From positions 13,301,501-13,365,500 of the forward strand of contig NC_065892.1 in the NCBI RefSeq assembly GCF_905147045.1: 64,000 bases of DNA. The letters are read 5' to 3'. The stretch's first letter is position 1, and each line of letters starts with the position of its first letter. Origin of the DNA: Nymphalis io (lineage: Eukaryota > Arthropoda > Insecta > Lepidoptera > Nymphalidae). A model generated the notes under the pieces. The model ran no database searches and was not told the DNA's origin. It saw only the letters and a list, made by a program, of their open reading frames with translations. Below, piece by piece: positions 44,509 to 55,805 of the stretch. Position numbers and translations under genes: made by a program.

Positions 44509-46047
44509 ACACAAACATACATACATATGTATACATAAACACAGGTGGTAATAATAAGCAAACATTATTCCATCTTCATATTCGCCTGTCAACGTTTCTC
44601 GTCCAAATAACAGCGTGTCGGGTAAGGAAAGCTGAAACGACCTGGCGCGATCAATTGCTTTGACATTGGCGGTTTTTATGAAGCTATTAAAGTAGCGTTT
44701 TATAATTAAATTATTAAATAATTCAGTTGTAAGTTGATAAGTATTTTAATTTTAATCGAAGGTCGTTTTTAAATCCGGAAATTTTTTTAGGTGTTTAATT
44801 TAGATCGGAGCAAGGCATTTTTAGAGATGGTATCAAACCAGATTAATACTGTGGGGTTGCTGTTTTAATACTCTAATAAATCTTAGCAAGTTATCAAAAA
44901 AATAAAAATAATACATCTATGAATGTATATGTTTTTAATTAAATCTTTGCTTATTATAATAGTATAATAGATATATTTTTTTTAATTATAATATTCTTGA
45001 GGTTAAGAATCGTCTTTAAAGTTTTATTGTTGAGTTCTGTTTATCTCTAACCTAAAAACTTTTACGCAATTACAAAGATTTGAATTTTGAAATGTCTGTA
45101 ATTCCACATTTGGTAAATATAAAGTTAAATACGATCAATAAGTAAAATACGATCATATTGAAAATATCATGCTCAATATGTTTCTCGGACAAAGTACAGC
45201 GACAAGCAATATATATACAACATAATAAACGTTACGTTCGCTTATCCACCTCGCGATCGCGAAAGGAAATTGTTAAAAAGGTGTATGCTTAGAAAATTAT
45301 GGCAAGAATGATAATTTATCAACAAAAATTGTTAGAATAAAAAATGCTGAATGAGATTCTTTCGCCGCTTTATGTCAAGTCTAAGGTAATTCTTTTAAAG
45401 GGGGTTTGATTTTTGAGAGCTTATAACAATTTTTAATTCTATATTAAATAAAAAAACGACTTTCACTTCGACTTTAATAAATTAATTGGACTAGACAACA
45501 CTTTTTATGGCCCAACCATCAACTAGCGGTGCAAACGTTAATTACCTCGAGTTACCAATTTGCGCTAAAATTGTCGTTTTAATGTTTCGTACTTAAAGTG
45601 ACGTTGTTAACACAAACATTTTAATTAATGTTCCTAATTTAAATAAAAACAATAAGATATGTAAAGTCAAAGCGAATGTACTCAAGCGGACACACCAACG
45701 AATACGTTTATTTGTACTAGGTACGTACTAAGACGTACGTCACTAGGTAACGTTGGCTTTTTCTACTTTTGCGCCTTAACAACTTAACTCGACGTAGTGA
45801 TACTTGGCACATTGATACTTCAATGTATAAAAAAAATGTTTACCTTATTCGAACAAATGAATACGAAATCCTTTACGCGTGAATTTCATGTTTATTTCAT
45901 AGATAAAAGGTACTTCAGTGTTATTTTATTTAACTTGGTATTCGATTATTTTTTGTTGATATAAATTATTTTCATCAGTTTCTCATAAATGTTCGTATTG
46001 AAGGTTTTTCAATTTGTTAATTTTAAAAAAATAATCCCTTTTTTTGG
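44509..46047. other. No gene seen
   Basis: A+T-rich DNA. Short G+C-richer spots near 44600-44660 and 45240-45260 without coding support. Confidence 0.5.
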
Positions 46048-46236
46048 TAGTAGGGCTTTGTGCAAGCCCGTCTGGGTAGATCCCACCCGCTCATCGCATA
46101 TTCAACAGCCAAACAGCAATACTTCGTATAAACTGTTGTTTTCTGGTAGGAAGGGGGAGTGAGCCAGTGTATCTATAGGTTACATCTTCCAGTTCCCAAG
46201 CATGGTAGCGCATTGACGATGCTTAATAATGGTTAT
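46048..46236 (+). mobile_element. Repeat family B, 3'-incomplete
   Basis: 'gtagtagggctttgtgcaagcccgtctgggtag...caaacagcaatac...gggggagtgagccagtgtatctatagg...cccaagcatggtagcgcattgacgatgc'. Confidence 0.75.
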
Positions 46237-46990
46237 GAATAAAACAAGATATTTCTTTAATTTATTTATTGTGTCCATTAACTGTAAATCGACTTCTAAG
46301 GCTAATATTCTATACTCTACTTCTATGGCTAAAATTTAATCACAACACTTCCTGCTTGAGTCTAATTAAGTAACAAACATTCAAACATAATCTCATTAAT
46401 AATGTAAGTAACATTTCGTATTAACATATGTTTTCAATTACATTTTGTAAAACACTTTAAAGTGAATGGCAAACAACATATCCTGTCTAATACATAGATA
46501 ATAAGCCAATCAAAAATTTGTAAACTGTCAAACTCAGACCTCTCCCGCCGAATAAAAACCGAACAATAAACAATTTAAAACCGAATCCGTCACAACAAAC
46601 TTTCACATGCACTCCCTCTGTACTTTTCACCCCTGTTTTAAAATACCAATATATTGATACTCTCGTAAACGATAAAATGTTTCTTAACACTTTAAACATA
46701 AGAACTATATTAGGTGAGCAAAATTCCGCTTTTGCTAAGTTATAACGCGATCGTTCAAGCAAAAATGACTCTTATTGCATCAAGTTATGTATTAAAATGT
46801 GGTGTCAAAATGAGATGGATATTGGTATTGGGAAGACGTTTATAAAATGTCGCAACGATTTTGGACATGTCAGTTTTGTGCGCAAACTAACACGCTACAG
46901 TAGACAGTTGGTGTGTGTGGCTATGAAATAAGCGGGAGAGCAGATAGCTATTAAATTGTACATAGGTATAGTGCATATTACTATATTACT
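46237..46990. other. No gene seen
   Basis: A+T-rich. A 91-codon minus-strand frame at 46487-46762 has no splice or motif support. Confidence 0.5.
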
Positions 46991-46991
46991 T

Positions 46992-47060
46992 ACTAGATAG
47001 GCATTTATATAGTATGATGTAAATTCATTTTACATCGTACTATATAAATGCTTGTCTAGT
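46992..47060. repeat. 32-bp imperfect inverted repeat, 5-nt loop (hairpin)
   Basis: Arm 46992-47023 and arm 47029-47060 pair over 32 positions with three mismatches around the loop ttcat. The transcript of either strand would fold into a miRNA-precursor-sized stem. Confidence 0.88.
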
Positions 47061-47073
47061 CGGCCACATGCTT

Positions 47074-47112
47074 ATCCACCATGCTTTGGAGCAACGTGGT
47101 GGAATCAGCTCT
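47074..47112 (+). mobile_element. SINE family A scrap
   Basis: 'atccaccatgctttggagcaacgtggtggaatcagctc' matches the 'ccaacccgcattggagcagcgtggtggaataagctc' block. Confidence 0.65.
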
Positions 47113-48247
47113 GACTTTCGTTTAGTTAGTTTTCGTTTAGTACTAGGTCCGGCTTTGCGTGCGAAATATATATAAATAGAGATTCCCATCACACTGTTAA
47201 GGGTCTATATAACCTTAAATGGCTTTGATTGATGCAGCGTAACAATGAAAATTTTCAATTTATCACTTTGTAAAAAATGTATAGTAAGTTGGGGATAGAA
47301 ACTAATTATTATGTATTGTGAAAACACGATAGTATTAAATTTAAAATTAATCAGTGTAATAAATACTTTTGTAAAGTCACAGCTTAGTAGTACTACTGAT
47401 GTTATCATATTCCGCAGTAAGCCATACAGACCCATAGCATAAGAAGAAAGATATCAATATCCATCAGAATTGATGCTTACCTTAGCCAAGTGAAAGAATA
47501 GAACCCTTTGTGAAGTGAGTAGACGCAGAAGTGCAAAGGCAAAAATAAAAGGCAATAAGATAATTTCAATAAGGTTCCGTTGCCCTACAGTCCCATCCCC
47601 TACAATTTGATGATTGCTTACAGTAGGAGGGCAGATTGGATAACGGTTTTGTTTATTTTTGTTCAACTATATTCATAAACACCGTCCTCTCTTTCGTATA
47701 TTCTTAGATTATTCTTAGAATGACGACCTATAGATGCAGTGAAGCGTCTGGCTCAAATATACCAAATTAGATGCAGTTATTACCAATATTTTATTTTATT
47801 TATTTCACGCTTACAGCTGCCATTACACGTCAGCCCTTATACGATAGTGTAAATTACTAGCTTTCTTTCTTCTTTTGTAAATATGTGTTGGTCGAATCTT
47901 GTAGCTAAATTTTCTCCATATTGAAGAATTTCCTTCAACATACTTAAATTATAGGTTTAATAAAATCTACTTAAATTTCTCTGGATTTCAAGGTACAATT
48001 ATCTTTCAAATTACAAGCATCACACTTATTGATGAAATCTAACATCAATTTTGATGGACAAGTAACGACAAAAACTCGAAGGAATCATTGTTTTTAAATA
48101 ATAATAAGTATGATTCAGTATAATTTATTACATATAAAGTTTTGTTATAAACACTTTACTAAACATTTTCAAAAAATTCCGAATAATCGCTTATAAATAT
48201 TATGTTTTAGTTGATTATTTAGGATTAACAATATATTTTTTATTTTA
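47113..48247. other. No gene seen
   Basis: A+T-rich DNA; open frames at 47205-47435 and 47454-47666 on the minus strand look random. Confidence 0.5.
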
Positions 48248-48435
48248 GTAACAGCTTGTGAATGTCCCCCTTCTGGGCTAAGGCCACTTCTCCCTTTTTG
48301 AGGAGAATGTTTTTGGAGCTTATTCCACCACGCTACTCCAATGCGGGTTGGTAGAATACACATGTGGCTGAATTTCAATGAAATTAGACACATGCAGATT
48401 TCCTCACGATGTTTTCCTTCACCGTCAAGCACGAG
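48248..48435 (-). mobile_element. SINE family A, 5'-truncated
   Basis: Minus strand from 'ctcgtgcttgacggtgaaggaaaacatcgtgaggaaatctgcatgtgtctaatttcattgaaattcagccacatg' to '...cccagaagggggacattcacaagctgttac'. Head missing. Confidence 0.88.
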
Positions 48436-48558
48436 CACGTCAACTATATAATTAGTTGTTACGATTTATATGTAAAGTATTTACATTTTCAGTTGTTATA
48501 TTATTATTTTGTAATTTTTTTTTCAGTGTTTACTTTAAGCTAATTTTGTAAGTACCAA

Positions 48559-48666
48559 AACGTAACCGAAGATTCTGTGTTCAAGCTCGGGCGAGAACCG
48601 TTGAATTCTCCTGTGCTTAATTCGTGTTTTAAATTACTTTCATTCTCGGCAGCGAAAGAAAACATC
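48559..48666 (+). mobile_element. SINE family A, head and part of body
   Basis: 'aacgtaaccgaagattctgtgttcaagctcgggcgagaaccgttgaattctcctgtgcttaattcgtg...attctcggcagcgaaagaaaacatcgca'. Confidence 0.65.
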
Positions 48667-48669
48667 GCA

Positions 48670-51218
48670 TACACTATTTATGGTTTAAGTTATTTTTTTT
48701 TAATTTTTATCATAAAAAACCCACTAGGTATAAAACAATATTGAATTAATATTACATACAGAATTCCCAACTTCAAGTTAATCAAAGTACAATACAGTAT
48801 ACATAGCACTTAGCTTATAGCTGTACAAAACGGTAAATAACTCAAACGGCCCTCGTTTGCTCACCTCAGCCCTCTGAATGCTTGCACTTTACTTCATATT
48901 GATTGACGTCGATTATAGTAAAGGTTATACGAACCTTTTATATTTAAAAAAATGTTATATATGTATATATTTAAAAAAGGATACTTGCTGATAAGGTCCC
49001 TGTTTTTTTAACTTATATCTAAAATTTGTCATAATGTTTTCATTGTGATACTAATATTATATATGCGCAAGAGAGTATGATTGTTCGTTTGTTTTTTTGT
49101 TTATTACTCCTTCACCTTATTTTGCATACGCGTTATCCGGGGTTACAAAAAAGCATACGATACCGATATTTTTATAATAAGCACATGAAAACTCATTAGT
49201 ACTTGCTACAAAGCACTCGTGATTTTAGTCGTGTTTCACATGCTTATTATACCTCCTATAAAGAAGTAACAAATCGCACTCCTGGTGAGTTTCCTTCTTT
49301 ATAACACAAGCAATAGCGTGATTGAATTATCTGAATGATTTAACTCTTTATATTTGTTATATTTAAAGATATTTTTGAAGCAACACCTACTACCACTTCG
49401 GAACGCTACCACCGGTTCGGAAGGTTCCACTTTTACTCTTTTAAAAACTAAAAAGAAAGTAATTAAAATCAAAATTATAATTAAAGCTAATATAAATTAC
49501 CTAACATGTTTTTTTTTCACCAACACTGTATTAAGTATTAATATTAAATATAATTCAAGCTCGAAACATAACATATTATTATTTAAAACAACATTTTACA
49601 TTTTAGTTATACACATATTATAATATGATACATATTTCTGAATTATTTGTTATTTATGATTTATACTGCGCCAAACAAAAAATATTATATAATTTTGCCT
49701 AGTATAAAAAAGGGATAGAAATACCGACGAACGCAATGGTATTTTAATATAAACTTCAAAATGTCATATGTCGATATCACGGAAAATTTCAACCCTACAT
49801 ATAAATAATGCAAGCATAACAACCTATAATTTCCTGGCGTCTACAAATGACAGGGCAAGATAGGGGCTAGAATTCATTATGGCTTGTGTAACTGGCAATT
49901 TAACCGTCCCTTCAATCATTTCCAATGAATACGTTATCTGTTTTCGACTCAATGATTCATTTACAATAATTTTTAAATAAATCCACAACCAGAATAATTT
50001 TCTAAATGCAAAAGTTTGATACTCAAATACGACATAAAAGTTGATTATGACACGGAGTAAGGCCCGTTTCACACCAAACAAAACACACCAATTTTAATAC
50101 AAAAAATTCACAACATTTGATTAAAATATCTAAATTGGACGACTGGTCCGCAAAAACTGACAGTAGCGTTTGCGCGAGTATGCACGAATGACGACGGCGT
50201 AGATAAATCAATGGATGTGGCGGATTCACGCTTTCGCGCTCGAGATATGCCGGCTCTTGACATACGGTACATACTTTATTTTTTCAATTATTAAAAAAAG
50301 AAAACTTACTTAAATTTGGAAAGGGTGGGTAAAATATTTTTACAAAATAATAACAAAGCACATGACATAACGCCAGTAATGTTATAACATGCCCTTCAGT
50401 TACGTAAATGATTTGGAAATGTATATTTAAACTGCTGGTTTATAATATAATACAAATAAATAGTTTAAAAAATAAGATAGAAACTATAACTTTCACATCT
50501 GTAAGCAATACAAACTGATTACATCTAACTATATATAATTTAGAACTTGCTAAAACAAATACTAAACAATACGTCCTAGTTTAGAAGACGTGATTTTCCA
50601 ATTAAATATCACATGAGAATTCTAACGGTGTCCATGTTAAATAGTTAACGAAGTTTTGAAAGAGAAATTAGTACTAAGAGATAACTTCATGTTTCAGTCG
50701 TTTGCTCAGAGGAATATTTATTACGTCTTCCAACCATACTAGTAGTTATGTATGTAAACGCCAGTCTACTAGTATTACCACCAAAAGACTAATTCACGAG
50801 GAAGATTTAGGTACCTATACTTAAGTAATATTATTTTTTGCAAATTAGCTAATGCTTTGATTATATTTCTTTGATAATGGATAAAATGTATTAGCTTATT
50901 TTTAGCATGAATATATTTTATGGGTCCATAAAACTCAAAAAGACATGATAACCACATTATAGGAAAACATGCCGTTCCAAAAGATTATCTTGTGGTATTG
51001 TACTCTATACCATGGTACTAGTACCTCCCTGAACCACTAGGCTCAGAATTCGAGATAAGTAAGCGCCAGCTCTTAAATCACCAAGTGTGGACCAGTTTTT
51101 TACTACTGTTTATGTATATAATAACCACAGAACTAATGTTTCAAATTCCATCCCAAGAATAAATCTGTTCATTGAAAGAGCTTACGACACTTATTATATC
51201 TATGAAAAAAAAATACCC
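48670..51218. other. Mostly unassigned; candidate first exon near 50212 and LINE scrap 49381-49437
   Basis: 49381-49437 ('cacttcggaacgctaccaccggttcggaagg') is a scrap of the LINE tail seen at 12146. A G+C-rich stretch at 50130-50275 contains a short plus-strand frame (see findings). The rest is A+T-rich. Confidence 0.45.
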
Positions 51219-51522
51219 GCCGTAACCGTAACAGCCTGTGAATGTCCCACTGCTGGGCTGAAGGCCTCCTCTCCCGTTTTGAGGAGTAGGTTTGGAGCTT
51301 ATTCCACGCTGCTCCAATGCAGGTTGGTGGAATACACATGTGACAGAATTTCAGTGAAATTAGACACATGCAGGTTTTCTCACGATGTTTTCCTTCACTG
51401 TCAAGCACGAGATGAATTATGAACACATACTAAGCACATGAAAATGCAGTGGTGCTTGCCCGGGTTTGAACCCACGATCATCGGTTTAGATTCACGCGTT
51501 CTTACCACTGGGCCATCTCGGC
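51219..51522 (-). mobile_element. SINE family A, full length
   Basis: Minus strand from 'gccgagatggcccagtggtaagaacgcg...gatcgtgggttcaaacccgggcaagcaccactg' to '...cccagcagtgggacattcacaggctgttacggttacgg'. Perfect B box. Reference-quality copy. Confidence 0.92.
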
Positions 51523-52178
51523 TTTTTAATAAAATACCCAAGTTGTTTTGAATCCCGAAACTGAAAATGTCAGACATCCCAATCTTTTATAGTTAATTTG
51601 ATTAAGATCATTATTCTCAGATTAAGAATCATTATTCTTGGTTTCTTACCCCTCATTGATGCGGTATTTAATAGGATATGAAGTGGTCGGCATGATATAA
51701 AATTGTAAATATTAATCGTGGGATCTATTTGATAAATCTCTGTACTTGTAGACACTTGTCTGACTCATTCACCCTTCCCATCGGAACAAAATAACGACAA
51801 ACATTCACGATGACTCGTAAAATATCTGGTTACATTGGTATTTACCATAATTGTATTAATTGATTTACCATTTTTAATATAAAGTATTTTTTAAATGATG
51901 TCAAATTTTTGTTTTTTATTCACTTCACTTCACTTTGTGCTAAGAAAATTAAAATGTGCCTTTTGTTAATTTAATATATTTTTTAATAAACTGTCAGTCC
52001 ATTGAAGGTAGAAAGGAAGAGTTCAATAGGAATTGTATGAAGATAAGTCTATACTTTGCCGCTCATAAAATGTCTTTAATGTTTTGATGTTTATTGGTTA
52101 GTACCCTAATCGTCCAGTCGATACGTACGCAGAAATAATAATACAAAGCAGTAACGAAGATATCTCTTAAAAAATATA
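51523..52178. other. No gene seen
   Basis: A+T-rich; a family B scrap may lie at 51757-51830. Confidence 0.5.
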
Positions 52179-52540
52179 ATAATAATAATAATTATGTCCT
52201 CTAGACCGATTTCGGCTACGGCGGCCAATCTCAAGACAGATTAGCCAACTGCGCAGGAGATATTACAGTGCACAAGTGTGTGCGCAAACACAGGTGCACT
52301 CTCTCTTCCCTCACTCTCATAATCTGAGGGGACGGCAATCCGACACGACCGGAAAGAGTTCAGGCGCAGGACCAACGGTTTTACGTGCTCTCTGAGGTAC
52401 GGGAGTGCACACACTTCCAACTACCACACTCCGGGCTGCTACTGAGAATTTTCAGACAGAAAAACCCAATAACTTTTTATTAGCCCGACCTGAATATGAG
52501 AATAATATTTTTTAACGAGGCAGTTAAAAAATATTATTCT
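52179..52540 (-). mobile_element. SINE family C with its tRNA head replaced by a palindrome
   Basis: The tail (AATAAT)n and the whole body are clean from 52179 to about 52490 ('...aactttttattagcccgacctga'). The tRNA head sequence is missing except 'aacgaggcagtt' at 52514-52525, which forms the loop of an 18-bp perfect inverted repeat (52499-52540). Confidence 0.85.
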
Positions 52541-53090
52541 AACAATAAACAGATAGAATACAACAAAGGCACGGATAACATTACTGTTGAGACAATATAA
52601 TAAAACAAAATATCGTCGTTTTATAATATTTTATTAATTATATATCCAACAAGCAAAAAACTTATTTTTAACTCTATTCCATCCAAATAAGGTATTTAAT
52701 AACTTTATTATTAATTTATTAGACAGAAAAAATAAGAATTACATATTCTCGTTCGTTTCGTTCGTTGAACAAGAGCTTTTTTATCAATTCTATGTTAAAA
52801 AATACAAAAATTTAAAATATTGTGAACATGTATATATGATTCAAATTGAAATATGTGATGTATAAAAAGGGATAAGTATTACAGGTATAAGTATAGAGGA
52901 TTTACTGGTGGATAACCTTCCTTTTTTTGTTGGAAAAATTCATGTACGCGTTTCCCTCAAATGAAGTGGATGTTGAACTCACCAGCATCGAGTGTGCGCT
53001 GGAATAATACCCACTAAATGTTAGCAGTAACCAATTCTCTATCGCGGTGTCCGATGGCGCACCACTCACAGCAGGAGGCGTTGTACAAGC
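52541..53090. other. No gene seen
   Basis: A+T-rich DNA; G+C rises slightly at 52960-53090 without coding support. Confidence 0.5.
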
Positions 53091-53092
53091 CT

Positions 53093-53207
53093 GTCTCGGA
53101 TAACATCATCTACATTTTTTATTACTGAGTGAATGAGCCAGTGTAACTACAGGCACATGGGATATGACAACTTAGATAAATATTTTGCGGCACATTAACG
53201 ATGATAG
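53093..53207 (+). mobile_element. Repeat family B, degraded middle part
   Basis: 'ctgagtgaatgagccagtgtaactacaggcacatgggatatgacaactta...gcggcacattaacgatg'. Confidence 0.55.
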
Positions 53208-53228
53208 AATTAGTTTATATTGAAAATA

Positions 53229-53322
53229 AAGTCCTCCTGCCTGAAGTCAACGGCCATTTTTATGTAAAACTAGCCAACTGCGCAGATAATAGTGCACAAG
53301 TGTGTGCGCAAATACAAGACTA
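53229..53322 (-). mobile_element. SINE family C, 3' part
   Basis: 'gtcctcctgcctgaagtcaacggcc...actagccaactgcgcagataatagtgcacaagtgtgtgcgcaaatacaag' is the 3' end of family C in reverse. Confidence 0.7.
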
Positions 53323-53390
53323 CTTGGTTGGCTGAAAATTGACTTATATTCCATACTGCAAGCATGGGTGATTATTTTCATAGTTTATTT

Positions 53391-53690
53391 ACAGTAACGG
53401 CCTGTTAGTGTCCTACTGCTGGGCTAAGAGCACCTCTCCCTTTTGAGGAGAAAGTTTGGAGTTTATTCCACCACGCTCCTCCAATGCGGATTCATAGAAT
53501 ACACATGTGGCAGAATTTGAATGCAATTAGTCACATGCAGGTTTTCTCACGATGTTTTCCTTCACTGTCAAGCACGAGATGAATTATGAACACAAAGTAA
53601 GCAGATGAAAATTCAGTAGTGCTTGCCCGAGTTTGAACCCACGATCATCGGTTAAGATTCACGCGTTCTAACCACTAGGCCATCTCAGCT
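53391..53690 (-). mobile_element. SINE family A, full length
   Basis: Minus strand from 'agctgagatggcctagtggttagaacgcg...gatcgtgggttcaaactcgggcaagcactactg' to '...cccagcagtaggacactaacaggccgttactg'. Confidence 0.9.
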
Positions 53691-54740
53691 TTGTTTGTTT
53701 ACATATACGAAATTCTAAGAAAATTGTCATTTCCAAAGCCAAGGATCATGCTATTGAAATTAGTTCAGGCCTTTTAATGTATTACTTACAACAACGCTGA
53801 GCTGCTTTATTATATATATCGCTACAAAAGTAAAATAAATTTTTACCTCGGGAAAACATCGCTTTATTCGCAATGGATTATCAGCATAAGCCTATAGTTT
53901 GTTGGTCATAAAATGCGTTCCCTGTATTGTTGGTAATATCTTACAATGTTTATTTCACTTCTGAATCGAAAGTTAAGGCGATTTTGTAAGCGAAACTAAT
54001 CTCATACAGTTGTATTATATTTATCTTTTTATGACTACTATTTTTGGCTATATTAGATGCAATAAACTCTTTTGTTTTATTAATTTTCGCTACTGAATAT
54101 TTGACTAGCTATTCATGTTTTTAATATAGCATAGTTATTTTATCTACACTACACACACACACATACACACAACAAGCGACTTATATATTAAGCCTTTATA
54201 ACGTTTTTGAAAGTGCGAAAATTATGCGTTCCTTTGTTAATCTAGCAAGTATAAAAATCAATGTATTCTATATTCAAATTATTATCGATCACACTAAATT
54301 CGTTACGAGACAGCAGTAACCCGAACGAAGTGCAATAGTAGTTTTTAAATAGAACTATTAAGGACAGACAAAGATATAATAATTTCTCAGTCTCAGTCAC
54401 TTATTGCTCGTAATACACGTTCACAGAACTCTTGCACCATCATAAATCAGTTTAACGTCACGAAAACGGCTACCGGGAACGGTTTGCGAATTATCGAAAA
54501 TCACTTTTACGACTTACTGTCTCGTCTGATGCTTCATCTCAGTTTGGAAACATTTTTTACGTTTTTTGGGAACATTTCGAAAATAACACATATGTCATAA
54601 TGTAATTGTAAGTATATTGTGTTTTTATTCGTACCTACAAAGTCTTATATTTAATTCAGTTAACGCAATGATAATATAAAACTGTATAGTGCCTTTTGAA
54701 TAAATCCCTTATTTATTTAGATAACCTTATTACAATATAC
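53691..54740. other. No gene seen
   Basis: A+T-rich DNA with a short (AC)n run near 54150-54170. Confidence 0.55.
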
Positions 54741-55440
54741 GAGTATCATCATTTCCTAAGCCTTTTTCCAAGTTACTTGGGTCGGTCTAGTATCCTCGTC
54801 ATATATTATTTCCGGTTAGCCGTCACCACCAAACTCATTCTCATTTTATTCATATCATCTTTCACACAATCCATCCATCCTTTCTTTAGGATTCCTCTCC
54901 CTTCATGATAATAATGTCCTCCAGACCGATTTCGGCCACGGTGGCCAATCTCAAGAGAGATTAGCCAACTACGCAGGAGATATTATAGTGCACAAGTGTG
55001 TGCGCAAACACAGGTGCACTCTCTATTCCTTAACTCTCATAATCCGATGGGACGGCAATCCGACACGACCGGAAAGAGTTCAGGCGCAGGACCAACGGCT
55101 TTACGTGCTTTCCGAGGCACGGGAGTGTTCACACTTCCAATTTCCAGACTCCGAGCTGCTACTGAGAATTTTCTGACAGAAAAACCCAATAACTTTTTAT
55201 TGGCCCGACCTGGGAATTGAACCCAGGACCTCCGGGTCTGCGGCCTCATATCAAGCCACTAGACCAACGAGGCAGTTATTATATATTACTTCCTGATAAT
55301 AATACTCATACAACACTTCTATTCATATCTCCTTCATCCCTTCTCATAACATGCACCAATCACATTGATTTTCTTCTCAACTTTGCTATGATTGACGCCA
55401 CTTTTAATCATCACCTTATGTACATCAGAACAGAACAGAA
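54741..55440 (-). mobile_element. LINE reverse-transcriptase C-terminal fragment, split by a SINE C insertion
   Basis: On the minus strand, the flanks of the SINE (55440-55278 and 54908-54741) read as the decayed end of an RTE-like pol. They give MRRDEGDMNRS before the insertion, and GRGILKKGWMDCVKDDMNKM then TANRK after it, with several stops. The pattern (MRR-E..., G-W-DCVK-DM, TANR) is what I know from lepidopteran RTE C-termini. It differs in sequence from the LINE at 16397-20308. Confidence 0.6.
54909..55277 (-). mobile_element. SINE family C, full-length reference copy
   Basis: Minus strand: the tRNA-Pro-like head starts with GCCTCGTTGGTCTAGTGG (A box), continues to GGTTCAATTCCCAGG (perfect B box) and 'tcgggccaataaaaagttattggg'. 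The body contains 'aatctctcttgagattggcc' and 'ccgaaatcggtctggaggac', then an ATTATTATC tail. All landmarks are intact. It sits inside an older LINE fragment. Confidence 0.93.
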
Positions 55441-55469
55441 CAAGATAATTATGATTCCTTATCTTGTTC
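55438..55469. repeat. 11-bp perfect inverted repeat, 10-nt loop
   Basis: GAACAAGATAA (55438-55448) and its complement (55459-55469), next to a (CAGAA)n-like run. Confidence 0.8.
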
Positions 55470-55490
55470 GTTCGTTATATAAACATAAAT

Positions 55491-55795
55491 GATTAGCTGA
55501 GATGGCTCAGTGGTAAGAACGCGTGAATCTTAACCGATGATCATGGGTTCAAACCCGGGCAAGTTGAATTTAAGCACATGTGCTTAATTTGTGATTATAA
55601 TTCATCTCGTGCTATACGGTGAAGGAAAACATCGTGAGGAAAACTAATTGTGTCTAATTTCACTGAAATTCTGCCACATGTGTACTCCACTTACCCGCAA
55701 TGGAGCAGCGTGATGGAATAAGCTGCATAACTTCTCCTAAAAAAAAAATGAGAGGCGGCCTTAGCCCAGCAGCGGGACATTTACAGGCTGTTACT
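55491..55795 (+). mobile_element. SINE family A, full length, with target duplication
   Basis: 'agctgagatggctcagtggtaagaacgcg...gatcatgggttcaaacccgggca...' to '...cccagcagcgggacatttacaggctgttac'. AAACATAAAT flanks it at 55481-55490 and 55796-55805 (preceded by T on both sides). Confidence 0.88.
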
Positions 55796-55805
55796 AAACA
55801 TAAAT

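Noticed and set aside
46487..46762. 91-codon minus-strand ORF
   Set aside because: No motif, no start context, and composition follows the A+T-rich background.
49824..50229. Two overlapping minus-strand ORFs (85 and 68 codons)
   Set aside because: They conflict in frame, have no motif or splice support, and overlap the plus-strand candidate exon; treated as chance.
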